A DNA stretch of 64,000 nucleotides from Lactococcus taiwanensis (GTDB lineage Bacteria > Bacillota > Bacilli > Lactobacillales > Streptococcaceae), in NCBI RefSeq assembly GCF_014905395.1, contig NZ_BNDT01000005.1:62001-126000 (forward strand), written 5' to 3'. How positions within the stretch are numbered: position 1 is the stretch's first letter; each line of letters starts with the position of its first letter. Shown piece after piece: positions 55,649 through 63,665 of this stretch. Below the pieces are notes generated by a model. The model had not been told where the DNA came from, did no database searches, and saw nothing but the letters and a program-made list of their open reading frames with translations. The position numbers and the translations under genes are program-made.

Positions 55649-56592
55649 AGTTGTGTAATTAAGAAGTGAATCAGGATATCACGCGCTTTTATCCACTCTA
55701 ATCTTTCATCTTTCAGATGAACACGATTCGAAAGAAAAATAACTGCTTTTTTCTTACGGGGATTAATTAATAAAAAAGTCCCTGTATAGCCCGTGTGAAG
55801 AAGCCAATCATGATCAGAAGTTGGCAAATCCCACGCTAAACTCCTACTTTTCTCACCAAAAGCATAATTTTTCAAGAGCTTAAGATATTTTTTTTCTTCA
55901 AAATACATTTGGGCGAAGGCAACCAAATCATCTAATGTAGAAAACAAACCAGCAGCACCACAGTCTTCACCTAGGATGCGCGCCTTCGGATCGTGCACTG
56001 TGCCCTTTGGAGTAGCTAAACTGGTAGGGACGGCATTGGTTACTGGGCCAAACGAAGTGTTCAACATTTTTCTCTGTTCAAAAATTTGCTCTTTAAATAT
56101 ATCAGCAAGATTTTTTCCGTACAGCTTTTCTAGCAAAAAACCTAGTAAGATAAAATTAATATCTGTATAATTAAACTGCTTATCGGGAGTCACCTCAATA
56201 TGATTGATGGCGCTTATCAGCTCCTCTTTTGTCAATTCGTTGCGATGAGGAATGTAAGGATTGATCCCTGACGTATGTGTCAGCAGCTGACGAATACTGA
56301 CCGTGCTGTCAGTAAATTCTGGATAATATTTTTGTAACGGCCTATCCAATTCCAACTTGCCAGCAAAAACGAGGTCAATGATAGCGGTACCGGTACCAAC
56401 CACTTTAGTGACAGAGGCTAAATCCCATTTTTTACCGGGAGTCAGGGGCACTTTCGTCGGTTGGATTGAAGCATTCCCTTCAATGAAGTGGCTTACTTTA
56501 GCGCCCTCTATTATGGCATACTCGACGCCCGGAAAAAGACCACGTTGGATGTAGTCGTCAATGATCGTTGTAATTTCTTGTTGGTTTCTCAT
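55636..56592 (-). CDS. beta-lactamase-fold serine hydrolase
   Basis: 318 residues of the class C beta-lactamase / DD-peptidase superfamily: SxxK motif in WDLASVTKVVGT (Ser and Lys about 55-58), YxN-type motif YTDINF, and HTGYTGTF near the end as the third motif. No signal peptide is seen, so probably a cytoplasmic esterase- or DD-peptidase-like protein. Not an antibiotic-resistance call. Contains two palindrome copies (56267, 56296). Confidence 0.85.
   Translation of the reverse strand: MRNQQEITTIIDDYIQRGLFPGVEYAIIEGAKVSHFIEGNASIQPTKVPLTPGKKWDLASVTKVVGTGTAIIDLVFAGKLELDRPLQKYYPEFTDSTVSIRQLLTHTSGINPYIPHRNELTKEELISAINHIEVTPDKQFNYTDINFILLGFLLEKLYGKNLADIFKEQIFEQRKMLNTSFGPVTNAVPTSLATPKGTVHDPKARILGEDCGAAGLFSTLDDLVAFAQMYFEEKKYLKLLKNYAFGEKSRSLAWDLPTSDHDWLLHTGYTGTFLLINPRKKKAVIFLSNRVHLKDERLEWIKARDILIHFLITQLTDD
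56267..56284. repeat. palindrome copy (coding, serine hydrolase)
   Basis: CCTGACGTATGTGTCAGC. Encodes Leu-Thr-His-Thr-Ser, a conserved motif of the enzyme, so selection on protein may explain it. Confidence 0.45.
56296..56313. repeat. palindrome copy (coding, serine hydrolase)
   Basis: ACTGACCGTGCTGTCAGT, encoding Thr-Asp-Ser-Thr-Val-Ser, only 11 bp from the previous copy. Confidence 0.75.
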
Positions 56593-56646
56593 TTTAATCC
56601 TCTAAAATCTTCTGTTTTTTCATCGATCAACAGAACTTTTGAGCGA

Positions 56647-56678
56647 AAAATCCTGTCAAAAATTGAACAGGATTTTTT
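56647..56678. terminator. terminator between cppA and the serine hydrolase
   Basis: Stem AAATCCTGT/ACAGGATTT with T-runs on both strands; closes cppA on the minus strand. Confidence 0.85.
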
Positions 56679-56692
56679 CTATCACACACTAT

Positions 56693-57472
56693 TTATTTAA
56701 CAAACCAAAGTTCAACATGGTCAGGCACTTCTATAGAAAAAGTTTTCGCACTGGCGTCAAGATAGGTGCCATTATAATCAGTAAATTGATTAGCAAATTT
56801 TTTCAAATCATAGCTTTTATCAAGCATAACGACGATGAATTCAAGATCTAGCACCTCATCTGCTGGCGCTATCAAATCTTCACCTTCTGTTACTGTAAAG
56901 GTTAATGTCAACAAAGGAAGCTCTAAACGCCCCTCATGAGCACTTGTTCCAAAGGCTTTTTCGTAAAATTTAATGACAGCTTGGTCAGTAACATTTAAAT
57001 CGACTTCAAGCAGTTCAAAATCAGATAAGCCTTTGAAATGAGCAACTTTATTGAGTTCAACTTGCTCAGTTTGAACTTCTGTCAGTGCTGACAGATCTGT
57101 CAGCGCTTCTGAAGTCACCCAAAAGACATCATTTTCAGGAGAAACTGCTTCAAATGTATAGCCAGACTTCCCTTTGTAAACCTTAGAAATTTTGTCCAGG
57201 TTACGGATGATAAGCTGTTCTACTTCATTTGCATCTGCTCTAAGGATGGTGCGTTGATGTTTTTTGGGTCCTTTCACAGCACGAAGTCCTGGAGATTCTT
57301 CAAGTTGAAAACGTCCTTCCTTAGCCTCATGCCCACCTAGCCACACCATTGCAGCTTCTTCCATCAACACTTTCAATCCTAGTACATCGCGAAAAAAGTT
57401 TAGATTATCTTCCCGGTCAAGCACACGATAAACAGGTTGAAATGCAGTGATGTTTTTTATAATCTCGCTCAT
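56693..57472 (-). CDS. cppA: CppA family protein (glyoxalase-fold)
   Basis: 259 residues, two VOC/glyoxalase-like halves: FQPVYRVLDREDNLNFFRDVLGLKVL, FQLEESPGLRAVKGPKKH and a C-terminal FELLEVDLNVTDQAVIKFYEKAFG. Matches the streptococcal CppA family, named for a reported C3-degrading activity; an enzymatic function in Lactococcus is unknown. ATG 57472 chosen because GGAGG is 5 nt upstream; nine extra codons precede in the open frame. Contains a perfect palindrome copy. Confidence 0.8.
   Translation of the reverse strand: MSEIIKNITAFQPVYRVLDREDNLNFFRDVLGLKVLMEEAAMVWLGGHEAKEGRFQLEESPGLRAVKGPKKHQRTILRADANEVEQLIIRNLDKISKVYKGKSGYTFEAVSPENDVFWVTSEALTDLSALTEVQTEQVELNKVAHFKGLSDFELLEVDLNVTDQAVIKFYEKAFGTSAHEGRLELPLLTLTFTVTEGEDLIAPADEVLDLEFIVVMLDKSYDLKKFANQFTDYNGTYLDASAKTFSIEVPDHVELWFVK
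57087..57104. repeat. palindrome copy (coding, cppA)
   Basis: GCTGACAGATCTGTCAGC, fully symmetric. Encodes Leu-Thr-Asp-Leu-Ser-Ala; an extra CTGACAGA half-site follows. Confidence 0.85.
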
Positions 57473-57609
57473 TTTAGCCTCCAAATATTTGCATAACATG
57501 TATATACTCTTATTTTCGCAAATTTCAAAGAAATTATCAATGATTTAATCGTACGTTCCTTTAAAAAGAGCAGGAAGAGATTATAAATCCAGAGCTTTCT
57601 TCCTTTATT

Positions 57610-57691
57610 AAAAAATCCCCACGCTAAAGTAGGGGTTTTCTGGTTATTACACCACGACCTCAAAGTAAATTTGAAAGTCGAAATCATAGGC
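57610..57691 (-). ncRNA. candidate small RNA, Fst-type RNAII (antitoxin)-like
   Basis: About 82 nt between a strong promoter (TTGAAA-16-TGATATAAT, 57725-57698) and an intrinsic terminator with stem CCCC...GGGG (57617-57635) flanked by A/T runs that make it bidirectional. It has no ORF. Its organisation and terminator resemble the antisense RNAII of type I Fst/par toxin-antitoxin loci. No Fst-like hydrophobic toxin of 25-35 residues was found on the opposite strand: only a 16-codon ORF at 57498. If the analogy holds, this is an orphan antitoxin or a trans-acting RNA. Confidence 0.45.
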
Positions 57692-57697
57692 AAGTTC

Positions 57698-57725
57698 ATT
57701 ATATCACAAATGATAGCCTTTTCAA
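57698..57725 (-). promoter_or_regulatory. promoter of the RNAII-like small RNA
   Basis: -35 TTGAAA (57725-57720), 16 bp, extended -10 TG-A-TATAAT (TATAAT 57703-57698). Confidence 0.75.
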
Positions 57726-57795
57726 AAAATAAAGTCATTAAATGAGAAAAAATTGCAAGCGTCACCTTTTTATAGGTACATCTTTTTAATTACTA

Positions 57796-57825
57796 TTGAC
57801 ACACTGCTGTTATCCGTGCGATAAT
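57796..57825 (+). promoter_or_regulatory. promoter of CPBP gene placing +1 at the ATG
   Basis: -35 TTGACA (57796-57801), 18 bp, -10 GATAAT (57820-57825), then ATGAAC and the second ATG at 57832. Confidence 0.75.
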
Positions 57826-57831
57826 ATGAAC

Positions 57832-58614
57832 ATGAAAAAAGAAAAAATACAGCAATGGTTTAATTATCGTTGGTTGGCAATCCTTCTTCTCGCAACGCTT
57901 TGTGCGGCTCTTGCAAGTGTCTCTTTAAAACTTCCTTTTCTTTTATTAGCAGTTATTTTAAGTTTTGTAGGGTTATTGTTTGCTTATCATAAATGGATTT
58001 GGCTTGTTCTTTTTATCCTCTCCAATGTCCCGACACTCACAAGCACACTACTCGCAAGGAGTCAGCCCTTCTCTACCGGAAAAACAGTTCTCTTTTTTAT
58101 TTTATTCTTACTCACGCTTGGTAGCTCTTATTATATTGCGCGCAAAAATGAGATTATCCCTTCTGTCAGCTGGAAGTATTTCTCCCTTCCAAAAACACTG
58201 GCGGGCTTTGGCTTTATCTTTCTGGTTTCGATCTTGACGGGTATTTTTGCTCAAGTCACAAAGCAGGCACCCACTACCAATAACCAAGAAGCGCTCAATC
58301 AATTGCAAACTATGATTCCAATCGCAGTCTTTGCAGCACAGACCTTAGGGGCAGCATTCTTAGAAGAGTTGGTCTATCGTGTAGGTTTCTTTGAGATTAT
58401 CTTTAAAAACCAAAAATATTTGGCTTTTATCGGTGCCTTGCTTCTTTTTGCTTACATGCATAGTCCTTCCGATCTCTACAGTTGGCTTACCTATGGTTTA
58501 ATGAGTCTCGTCTTAACAAGCTTTTACGCTAAATATCATAATTTTTATCTTAATATGAGTATCCATCTGACTTGGAACCTTTTTGGACTCCTATTGGCTT
58601 TATTGATAAAATAA
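57832..58614 (+). CDS. CPBP family intramembrane metalloprotease, probably leaderless
   Basis: 260 residues, eight or so TM helices. CPBP/Abi motif EELVYRVGFFEIIF (EExxxR), FAYMHSPSD and a final NMSIHLTWNLFG motif with the conserved His. These proteases process membrane proteins or bacteriocin-related peptides in relatives; substrate unknown here. Start chosen at MKKEK (57832), since -10 GATAAT ends 6 nt before it and the earlier ATG (57826) abuts the -10. No Shine-Dalgarno. Confidence 0.82.
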   Translation: MKKEKIQQWFNYRWLAILLLATLCAALASVSLKLPFLLLAVILSFVGLLFAYHKWIWLVLFILSNVPTLTSTLLARSQPFSTGKTVLFFILFLLTLGSSYYIARKNEIIPSVSWKYFSLPKTLAGFGFIFLVSILTGIFAQVTKQAPTTNNQEALNQLQTMIPIAVFAAQTLGAAFLEELVYRVGFFEIIFKNQKYLAFIGALLLFAYMHSPSDLYSWLTYGLMSLVLTSFYAKYHNFYLNMSIHLTWNLFGLLLALLIK

Positions 58615-58641
58615 AAAACCATTCTCTGAATGGCTTTTTTT
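58615..58641. terminator. bidirectional terminator
   Basis: Stem AACCATTC/GAATGG with A- and T-runs, between the CPBP gene and gla. Confidence 0.85.
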
Positions 58642-58642
58642 A

Positions 58643-59512
58643 TTAAAGATACAGCATTTTGAAAATGGCTACCGCAGCAAGTGAGGCAAGAATTGGGGCA
58701 ACAACAGGTACCCATGCGTACCACCATTTAGATGAGCCTTTAGCTTCACCAAGTACTGATTTTGGCAAGAATGTATGAACTAAACGAGGTCCAAAGTCAC
58801 GCGCTGGATTAAGACCAGGTCCTGTAGGTCCACCAAGTGCAACTACAAGTCCCATAACAAGGAAACCAAGGAATAAGTGAGCTACCATTTTAGAAGCTGA
58901 AGCTCCAGAAACGGAAGTCCAGATTTGGTTAATAGTGTCTGATGAAGTGATATCAGCACCTTGTTGTTTAGCAAAATTTGTCATCCAATTAACTGTTTGG
59001 CTACCGAAGAAGATATTCGTTGCGGCAACAGCTCCAAAGAAAAGGACAAATGAACCAACAAACTCATTTAAGAAACCATTGATTGTTGCACCCATCCGAG
59101 TTTTTTCACTATTATCATCGACATTGTCAATCGTAGAGAAAGTTCCGAGGATCGCATTTGGATTACTTGTTTTAAGGTAGTATGGACGATAAACCATAAC
59201 AATTAATAATTGACCAAACATTGCTCCTAAAACTTGCGCAATAATATATTGAGCAACGTGTGCCCAAGGGAAAAGTCCTGACGCTGCAAGTCCAAGAGTA
59301 AAGGCTGGATTGATTTGTGAAGTTACGTTACCAAACGCAACTGCTGGTAACATTACCCCGAGACCGTAGCCCCATCCAATAATCATCCAAGATTGTGCAT
59401 GAGCTTTTGTTCCTTTAAGCTCAACGTTCGCAACAGCACCATTACCCATAATAATAAGTAAAGCTGTTCCGATGAATTCAGTGATATATTTCACTGTCCA
59501 TGTAACATCCAT
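58643..59512 (-). CDS. gla: glycerol uptake facilitator / aquaglyceroporin
   Basis: 289 residues from ATG 59512. MIP family with the two asparagine boxes NPAFTLG and NPARDFG and six TM helices. It has a longer loop between the halves (NAILGTFSTIDNVDDNSEKTRMG), as in the lactococcal aquaglyceroporin encoded divergent from pepX. It conducts glycerol and water. The frame is open further to a TTG at 59530 that overlaps the GGAGG ribosome site, so ATG 59512 is preferred. Confidence 0.92.
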   Translation of the reverse strand: MDVTWTVKYITEFIGTALLIIMGNGAVANVELKGTKAHAQSWMIIGWGYGLGVMLPAVAFGNVTSQINPAFTLGLAASGLFPWAHVAQYIIAQVLGAMFGQLLIVMVYRPYYLKTSNPNAILGTFSTIDNVDDNSEKTRMGATINGFLNEFVGSFVLFFGAVAATNIFFGSQTVNWMTNFAKQQGADITSSDTINQIWTSVSGASASKMVAHLFLGFLVMGLVVALGGPTGPGLNPARDFGPRLVHTFLPKSVLGEAKGSSKWWYAWVPVVAPILASLAAVAIFKMLYL

Positions 59513-59557
59513 TTTTGTGGAGTCCTCCAAATTTTTTTTGATATAATAACCTCAGCT

Positions 59558-59586
59558 ATTATAACAAAAAATGCAGACTGCTTCAA
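59558..59586 (-). promoter_or_regulatory. gla promoter
   Basis: -35 TTGAAG (59586-59581), 17 bp, extended -10 TGTTATAAT (TATAAT 59563-59558). Confidence 0.75.
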
Positions 59587-59636
59587 ATATTCATCGGAAA
59601 ACCTCTTTTGTTAATCGTGTTTATTTGCTGAAAATT

Positions 59637-59645
59637 TGCTATAAT
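59637..59645 (+). promoter_or_regulatory. pepX promoter
   Basis: Extended -10 TG-C-TATAAT (59640-59645), about 38 bp before the pepX start. Confidence 0.6.
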
Positions 59646-59682
59646 TGTAATAATTATCATGTTTTTTTACGGAGGTTTCAAA

Positions 59683-61974
59683 ATGCGTTTTAATCACTTT
59701 TCAATTGTCGAAAAAACTTTTGATGAAAAATTAGCTGAATTAGATCAACTTGGATTTCGTTGGTCAGTTTTTTGGAGTGAGAAAAAGATTCTAAAAGACT
59801 TTCTTATTCAAAGCCCAAGCGATCTTACTACACTTCAGGCGACTTCTGACAAAGATGTTGTGGTTTTTTTGAAATCTTCTGATTCTTTGAATTGGGAAAT
59901 CTTTTGGACTATTGCACTGCAACTTCTTGATTTTATACCAAATTTTGACTTCAAAGTCGGTCAGGCTCAAGCCTTTTCAAAAGAAATAAATCTTCCCCAA
60001 CAAGAAGAAACCCTGACAACTGAAAGTCTTATTTCAGCCCTTTACCTCCTCTTGTGTACTCGACGTAAAAATGGCATGATTCTCATTGAACAATGGGTTT
60101 CCGAAGGGCTGCTCGCTCTTGATAATCGCTACCACTTTTTTAACGATAAATCACTTGCTACCTTTGATACCACACAACTTAAGCGCGAAACGATCTGGGT
60201 AGAAAGTGCTGTGGATACAGAAAACCGTGGTGAGTATGACCTCATCAAAGTACAAATTATCCGCCCTCTCACCGAGGAAAAGCTCCCCGTCGTGATGACA
60301 GCTAGTCCTTACCATCTCGGAACAAATGACCAAGCCAACGATGATGCCCTTCATCCCATGAATGTGGAGCTTACTGAAAAAGATGTAAAAACCATTGAAG
60401 TTGTCGATCAACTCCCTAAGCTTCCCTCTTATTCAAGTTCTGAAAGACCCCATGTAGATAATGCTCCTTATCAATTTACGCATGGATGGACTTATTCTTT
60501 AAATGACTATCTTTTAGCACGTGGTTTTGCTTCTATCTACGTAGCTGGCGTCGGGACTCGAGGCTCGGATGGTTTTCAAACTTCTGGAGATTATCAACAG
60601 ATTTATAGTATGACCGCTGTGATTGACTGGTTAAATGGTCGTGCTCGTGCCTTTACTTCACGAAAGAAGACCCATGAAATTAAAGCCACTTGGACAAACG
60701 GTAAAGTAGCTATGACTGGTAAATCTTATCTTGGAACCATGGCTTACGGTGCCGCTACTACTGGTGTTGAAGGACTTGAAGTCATCTTAGCTGAAGCTGG
60801 AATTTCTTCTTGGTACAATTACTATCGTGAAAATGGCTTGGTCCGTTCCCCAGGTGGTTTTCCCGGTGAAGATCTCGATGTCCTCGCAGCTCTGACTTAC
60901 TCCCGTAACCTTGAAGGGGCTGATTACCTCAAAGGTAATGTAGAATATGAGAAACGCCTTGCTGAGTTGACCAAAGCGCTCGATCGTAGCACTGGTGATT
61001 ATAATCAGTTCTGGCATGATCGAAATTATCTCCCAAATATAAACAAGGTCAGCGCAGATGTTTTGATTGTCCATGGTCTTCAAGACTGGAATGTCACACC
61101 TGAACAAGCTTATCAATTTTGGCAGGCTTTACCAGCGGGACATACTAAACATGCTTTCTTGCATCGTGGTGCTCATATTTACATGAATTCTTGGCAATCT
61201 ATTGATTTTTCGGAGACGATTAATACTTATTTTGTAGCAAAACTCTTAGGTAAACCATTAAATCTAGAACTTCCTCCTGTTATTTTGCAACATAATAGTC
61301 AAGATCAGGTTTGGGAAAAGCGTGAGAACTTTGGTGCTAACGATCGTTATCAGCTTCCGTTAGGAAAGACAGCCGTCTCTTTTGCGCAATTTGAAAATCA
61401 TTATGAAGAAGCGACTTTCCAAAAATACAGCAAAGACTTTACTGTCTTTAAAAAAGCACTCTTTAATAATCAAGCAAATGCTGCAGTAATTGATCTTGAA
61501 CTTCCAACTGATTTAGAGATTAATGGTTCCCTTGAACTGGAAGTCACTTTAAAACTCAATGATACAAAATGTTTACTCTCTGCGCAGGTATTAGACTACG
61601 GTGAGAAACTGCGTTTAGACGATAAAGCACGTGTAAAGGACTATAAGGTCTTAGATCGTGGACGTAACTTTATGCTTGACGATTTACTAGAGTTGCCGTT
61701 AATCAAAAGTCCTTACCAACTCGTCAGCAAAGGCTTCTTAAATTTGCAAAACGAAACACCACAGCAGATCCATTCTTTTCCAGCCAATGAATGGGTAACG
61801 GTAAACTTTGAGCTCCAACCTACCATTTATCAGTTGAAAAAAGCAGATACGTTACGTGTCATCTTGTACAGTACAGACTTCGAACATACCATCCGAGATA
61901 ATCGAGAAGTAACCTATGAAATCGATCTTTCTCGTTCAAAACTCATCCTTCCTGTAGAAAGCGTGAAAAAATAA
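59683..61974 (+). CDS. pepX: X-prolyl dipeptidyl aminopeptidase
   Basis: 763 residues, the length I recall for L. lactis PepX. N-terminal domain [20 protein letters not shown], a catalytic alpha/beta hydrolase core with [13 protein letters not shown] (catalytic Ser), [11 protein letters not shown] (Asp) and [12 protein letters not shown] (His), and a C-terminal beta domain. It removes Xaa-Pro dipeptides in casein utilisation. ATG 59683 chosen for GGAGG 7 nt upstream. Many substitutions against the L. lactis protein I recall, supporting a different Lactococcus species. Confidence 0.97.
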   Translation: MRFNHFSIVEKTFDEKLAELDQLGFRWSVFWSEKKILKDFLIQSPSDLTTLQATSDKDVVVFLKSSDSLNWEIFWTIALQLLDFIPNFDFKVGQAQAFSKEINLPQQEETLTTESLISALYLLLCTRRKNGMILIEQWVSEGLLALDNRYHFFNDKSLATFDTTQLKRETIWVESAVDTENRGEYDLIKVQIIRPLTEEKLPVVMTASPYHLGTNDQANDDALHPMNVELTEKDVKTIEVVDQLPKLPSYSSSERPHVDNAPYQFTHGWTYSLNDYLLARGFASIYVAGVGTRGSDGFQTSGDYQQIYSMTAVIDWLNGRARAFTSRKKTHEIKATWTNGKVAMTGKSYLGTMAYGAATTGVEGLEVILAEAGISSWYNYYRENGLVRSPGGFPGEDLDVLAALTYSRNLEGADYLKGNVEYEKRLAELTKALDRSTGDYNQFWHDRNYLPNINKVSADVLIVHGLQDWNVTPEQAYQFWQALPAGHTKHAFLHRGAHIYMNSWQSIDFSETINTYFVAKLLGKPLNLELPPVILQHNSQDQVWEKRENFGANDRYQLPLGKTAVSFAQFENHYEEATFQKYSKDFTVFKKALFNNQANAAVIDLELPTDLEINGSLELEVTLKLNDTKCLLSAQVLDYGEKLRLDDKARVKDYKVLDRGRNFMLDDLLELPLIKSPYQLVSKGFLNLQNETPQQIHSFPANEWVTVNFELQPTIYQLKKADTLRVILYSTDFEHTIRDNREVTYEIDLSRSKLILPVESVKK

Positions 61975-61975
61975 A

Positions 61976-62686
61976 ATGGCTATTATTGGAATAGTAGGCA
62001 CTCCTTACCACACAGTTGATAAAACACCTTTTTGGTGGAATAAGGTCACTTATACGCGTCAATCTTTCATTGATGTCTTTCAAACATTGGGACATACCGT
62101 CCTCATTCTTCCCGTAGATCAACCCGAAAAAGCGGAGGTTTACCTTAAGTTAGTGGATAAAATCGTCCTAACAGGTGGTGCAGATGTGAGCCCTCAATAT
62201 TATGGAGAGGAACCACATTTTAAACTTGAAACCACTGATCCTATCCGGGATGCTTTCGAATTTGCCATCATTGATGCTGCTCTCAAATTTCACAAGCCTA
62301 TTCTGGGTGTTTGTCGAGGTTTACAAGTGTTAAATGTTTATTTTGGTGGAAGTCTTTATCAAGATTTGAGTCAAACCACAAGTCAAATTAAGCACCGTCA
62401 AAGTCCAACACCCCAAGAATTTCCTACTCACCATGTTCTTGTGGATCAACAAAGCAGTCTCAGCTTTTTGCCAGAACAATATTTCGTAAACTCTTTCCAT
62501 CACCAAGCCGTCAAAAATCTCGGTGAGGGTCTCAAAGCTATTGCTCATGGGACAGATGGTCTCGTCGAAGCTATTGAAAACAAAGAAAAAGGGGTCCTTG
62601 CTGTCCAGTGGCACCCCGAGTGTACTTGGACAACCGAAGCATTTGACCGACAAATCTTTGAATATTTTGCTAATCGTAGCCTTTAA
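61976..62686 (+). CDS. gamma-glutamyl-gamma-aminobutyrate hydrolase family (PuuD-like) amidotransferase
   Basis: 236-residue class I glutamine amidotransferase-like protein of peptidase family C26: GVCRGLQVLNVYFGG carries the nucleophilic Cys, and QWHPECTW carries the His/Glu of the triad. It probably hydrolyses gamma-glutamyl bonds. It begins one base after the pepX stop with no strong ribosome site, so it is translated by coupling. Terminator follows. Confidence 0.88.
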   Translation: MAIIGIVGTPYHTVDKTPFWWNKVTYTRQSFIDVFQTLGHTVLILPVDQPEKAEVYLKLVDKIVLTGGADVSPQYYGEEPHFKLETTDPIRDAFEFAIIDAALKFHKPILGVCRGLQVLNVYFGGSLYQDLSQTTSQIKHRQSPTPQEFPTHHVLVDQQSSLSFLPEQYFVNSFHHQAVKNLGEGLKAIAHGTDGLVEAIENKEKGVLAVQWHPECTWTTEAFDRQIFEYFANRSL

Positions 62687-62696
62687 TAAAATAATC

Positions 62697-62730
62697 ACCG
62701 TCATAAAGCAATTTTATGGCGGTTTTTTTA
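62697..62730 (+). terminator. terminator after the amidotransferase
   Basis: Imperfect stem ACCGTCATAAA/TTTTATGGCGGT with T7. Confidence 0.85.
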
Positions 62731-62796
62731 AGTTTGTGTTAATATTAAGTTTATATTGAAATTTAAAGTCTCTTAGAAGACAGTCGGAGAAACAAC

Positions 62797-63636
62797 ATGA
62801 AAAAAATTAAAATTTGGACATTTCTAGGGCTTGGTTTACTAAGTGTAGGTTTGCTAAGTGCCTGCTCTTCCAATGCTTCCTCCACCAAAAAAGAGGATAA
62901 AGTTACCACAGTAACAGTCGCTACTTCTGCAGCTTCTGTCCCTTATGAGTATAGTGAAAACGGGAAAATGACCGGCTTTGAGTATGATATCCTCAAGCAA
63001 GCTGATAAAGATCTTAAAAATTATAACTTTAATTTTAAAGTATATGATGATAGTGCGATCTTGGTGGCTTTAGATGGTGGACGCGCACAGATCGCGGCAA
63101 ATAACTTTGGGAAAACTAAAGCACGAGCTGAAAAATACCTTTTTAGTTATCCTGTCCGCCAAGGAATCGACGCTATCTTTTCAAAATCATCTGCTCCTAT
63201 CACGAAGATTTCCCAACTTGCTGGTAAAACAACCGAAATTCCTGCTGGGACAAACTATGGAGATATGTTTGAAACTTGGAATAAAAATCATCCTAAACAA
63301 AAAATAACTGTTAAATATAGCCAACGCCCATTGGCAGATCGTTTGGAAGCTGTTTCTAGTGGACAAATCGATTTTCTGTTTGCCTCAAAAGCTGCCGCTG
63401 AAAATTTAGTGAATCAACATGCTATCAGTGGTTTAGTGGATAGTATTCCTTCAGATCTCAATCAAAAACCTGAGTTCAAAACTTATGATTATTTTGTCTT
63501 AGATAATAGTCAAAGTCAACTTCAAAAAGACCTCAATGCGGAGTTGAAAAAACTCTATGATAATGGTACGTTAAAAAAATTGTCTGAAAAATATTTCCAT
63601 GATCAACATCTTCCTGATGCTGACCAATATCAATAA
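62797..63636 (+). CDS. amino-acid ABC transporter substrate-binding lipoprotein
   Basis: 279 residues. Lipobox LLSACSS (Cys at about 23) after a signal peptide, then a type 2 periplasmic-binding fold: VPYEYSENGKMTGFEYDIL, ALDGGRAQIAANNF and KLSEKYFHD, characteristic of the polar/cystine amino acid-binding family 3. No permease or ATPase adjoins, so it is either orphan or works with a remote ABC system. GGAG 8-9 nt upstream. Confidence 0.9.
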   Translation: MKKIKIWTFLGLGLLSVGLLSACSSNASSTKKEDKVTTVTVATSAASVPYEYSENGKMTGFEYDILKQADKDLKNYNFNFKVYDDSAILVALDGGRAQIAANNFGKTKARAEKYLFSYPVRQGIDAIFSKSSAPITKISQLAGKTTEIPAGTNYGDMFETWNKNHPKQKITVKYSQRPLADRLEAVSSGQIDFLFASKAAAENLVNQHAISGLVDSIPSDLNQKPEFKTYDYFVLDNSQSQLQKDLNAELKKLYDNGTLKKLSEKYFHDQHLPDADQYQ

Positions 63637-63639
63637 TAA

Positions 63640-63665
63640 AAACTCGTCAATGGCGAGTTTTTATT
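63640..63665. terminator. bidirectional terminator
   Basis: Stem AAACTCG/CGAGTTT with A- and T-runs, between the solute-binding protein and the ECF S-component. Confidence 0.8.

Noticed and set aside
55636-56592. Beta-lactamase resistance gene
   Set aside because: It belongs to the broad class C serine hydrolase fold but has no signal peptide or resistance-specific features; relatives are mostly esterases or peptidases.
57498-57548. A 16-codon hydrophobic ORF as Fst toxin partner of the small RNA
   Set aside because: Too short, no ribosome site, does not look like the Fst consensus, and it overlaps the cppA leader.
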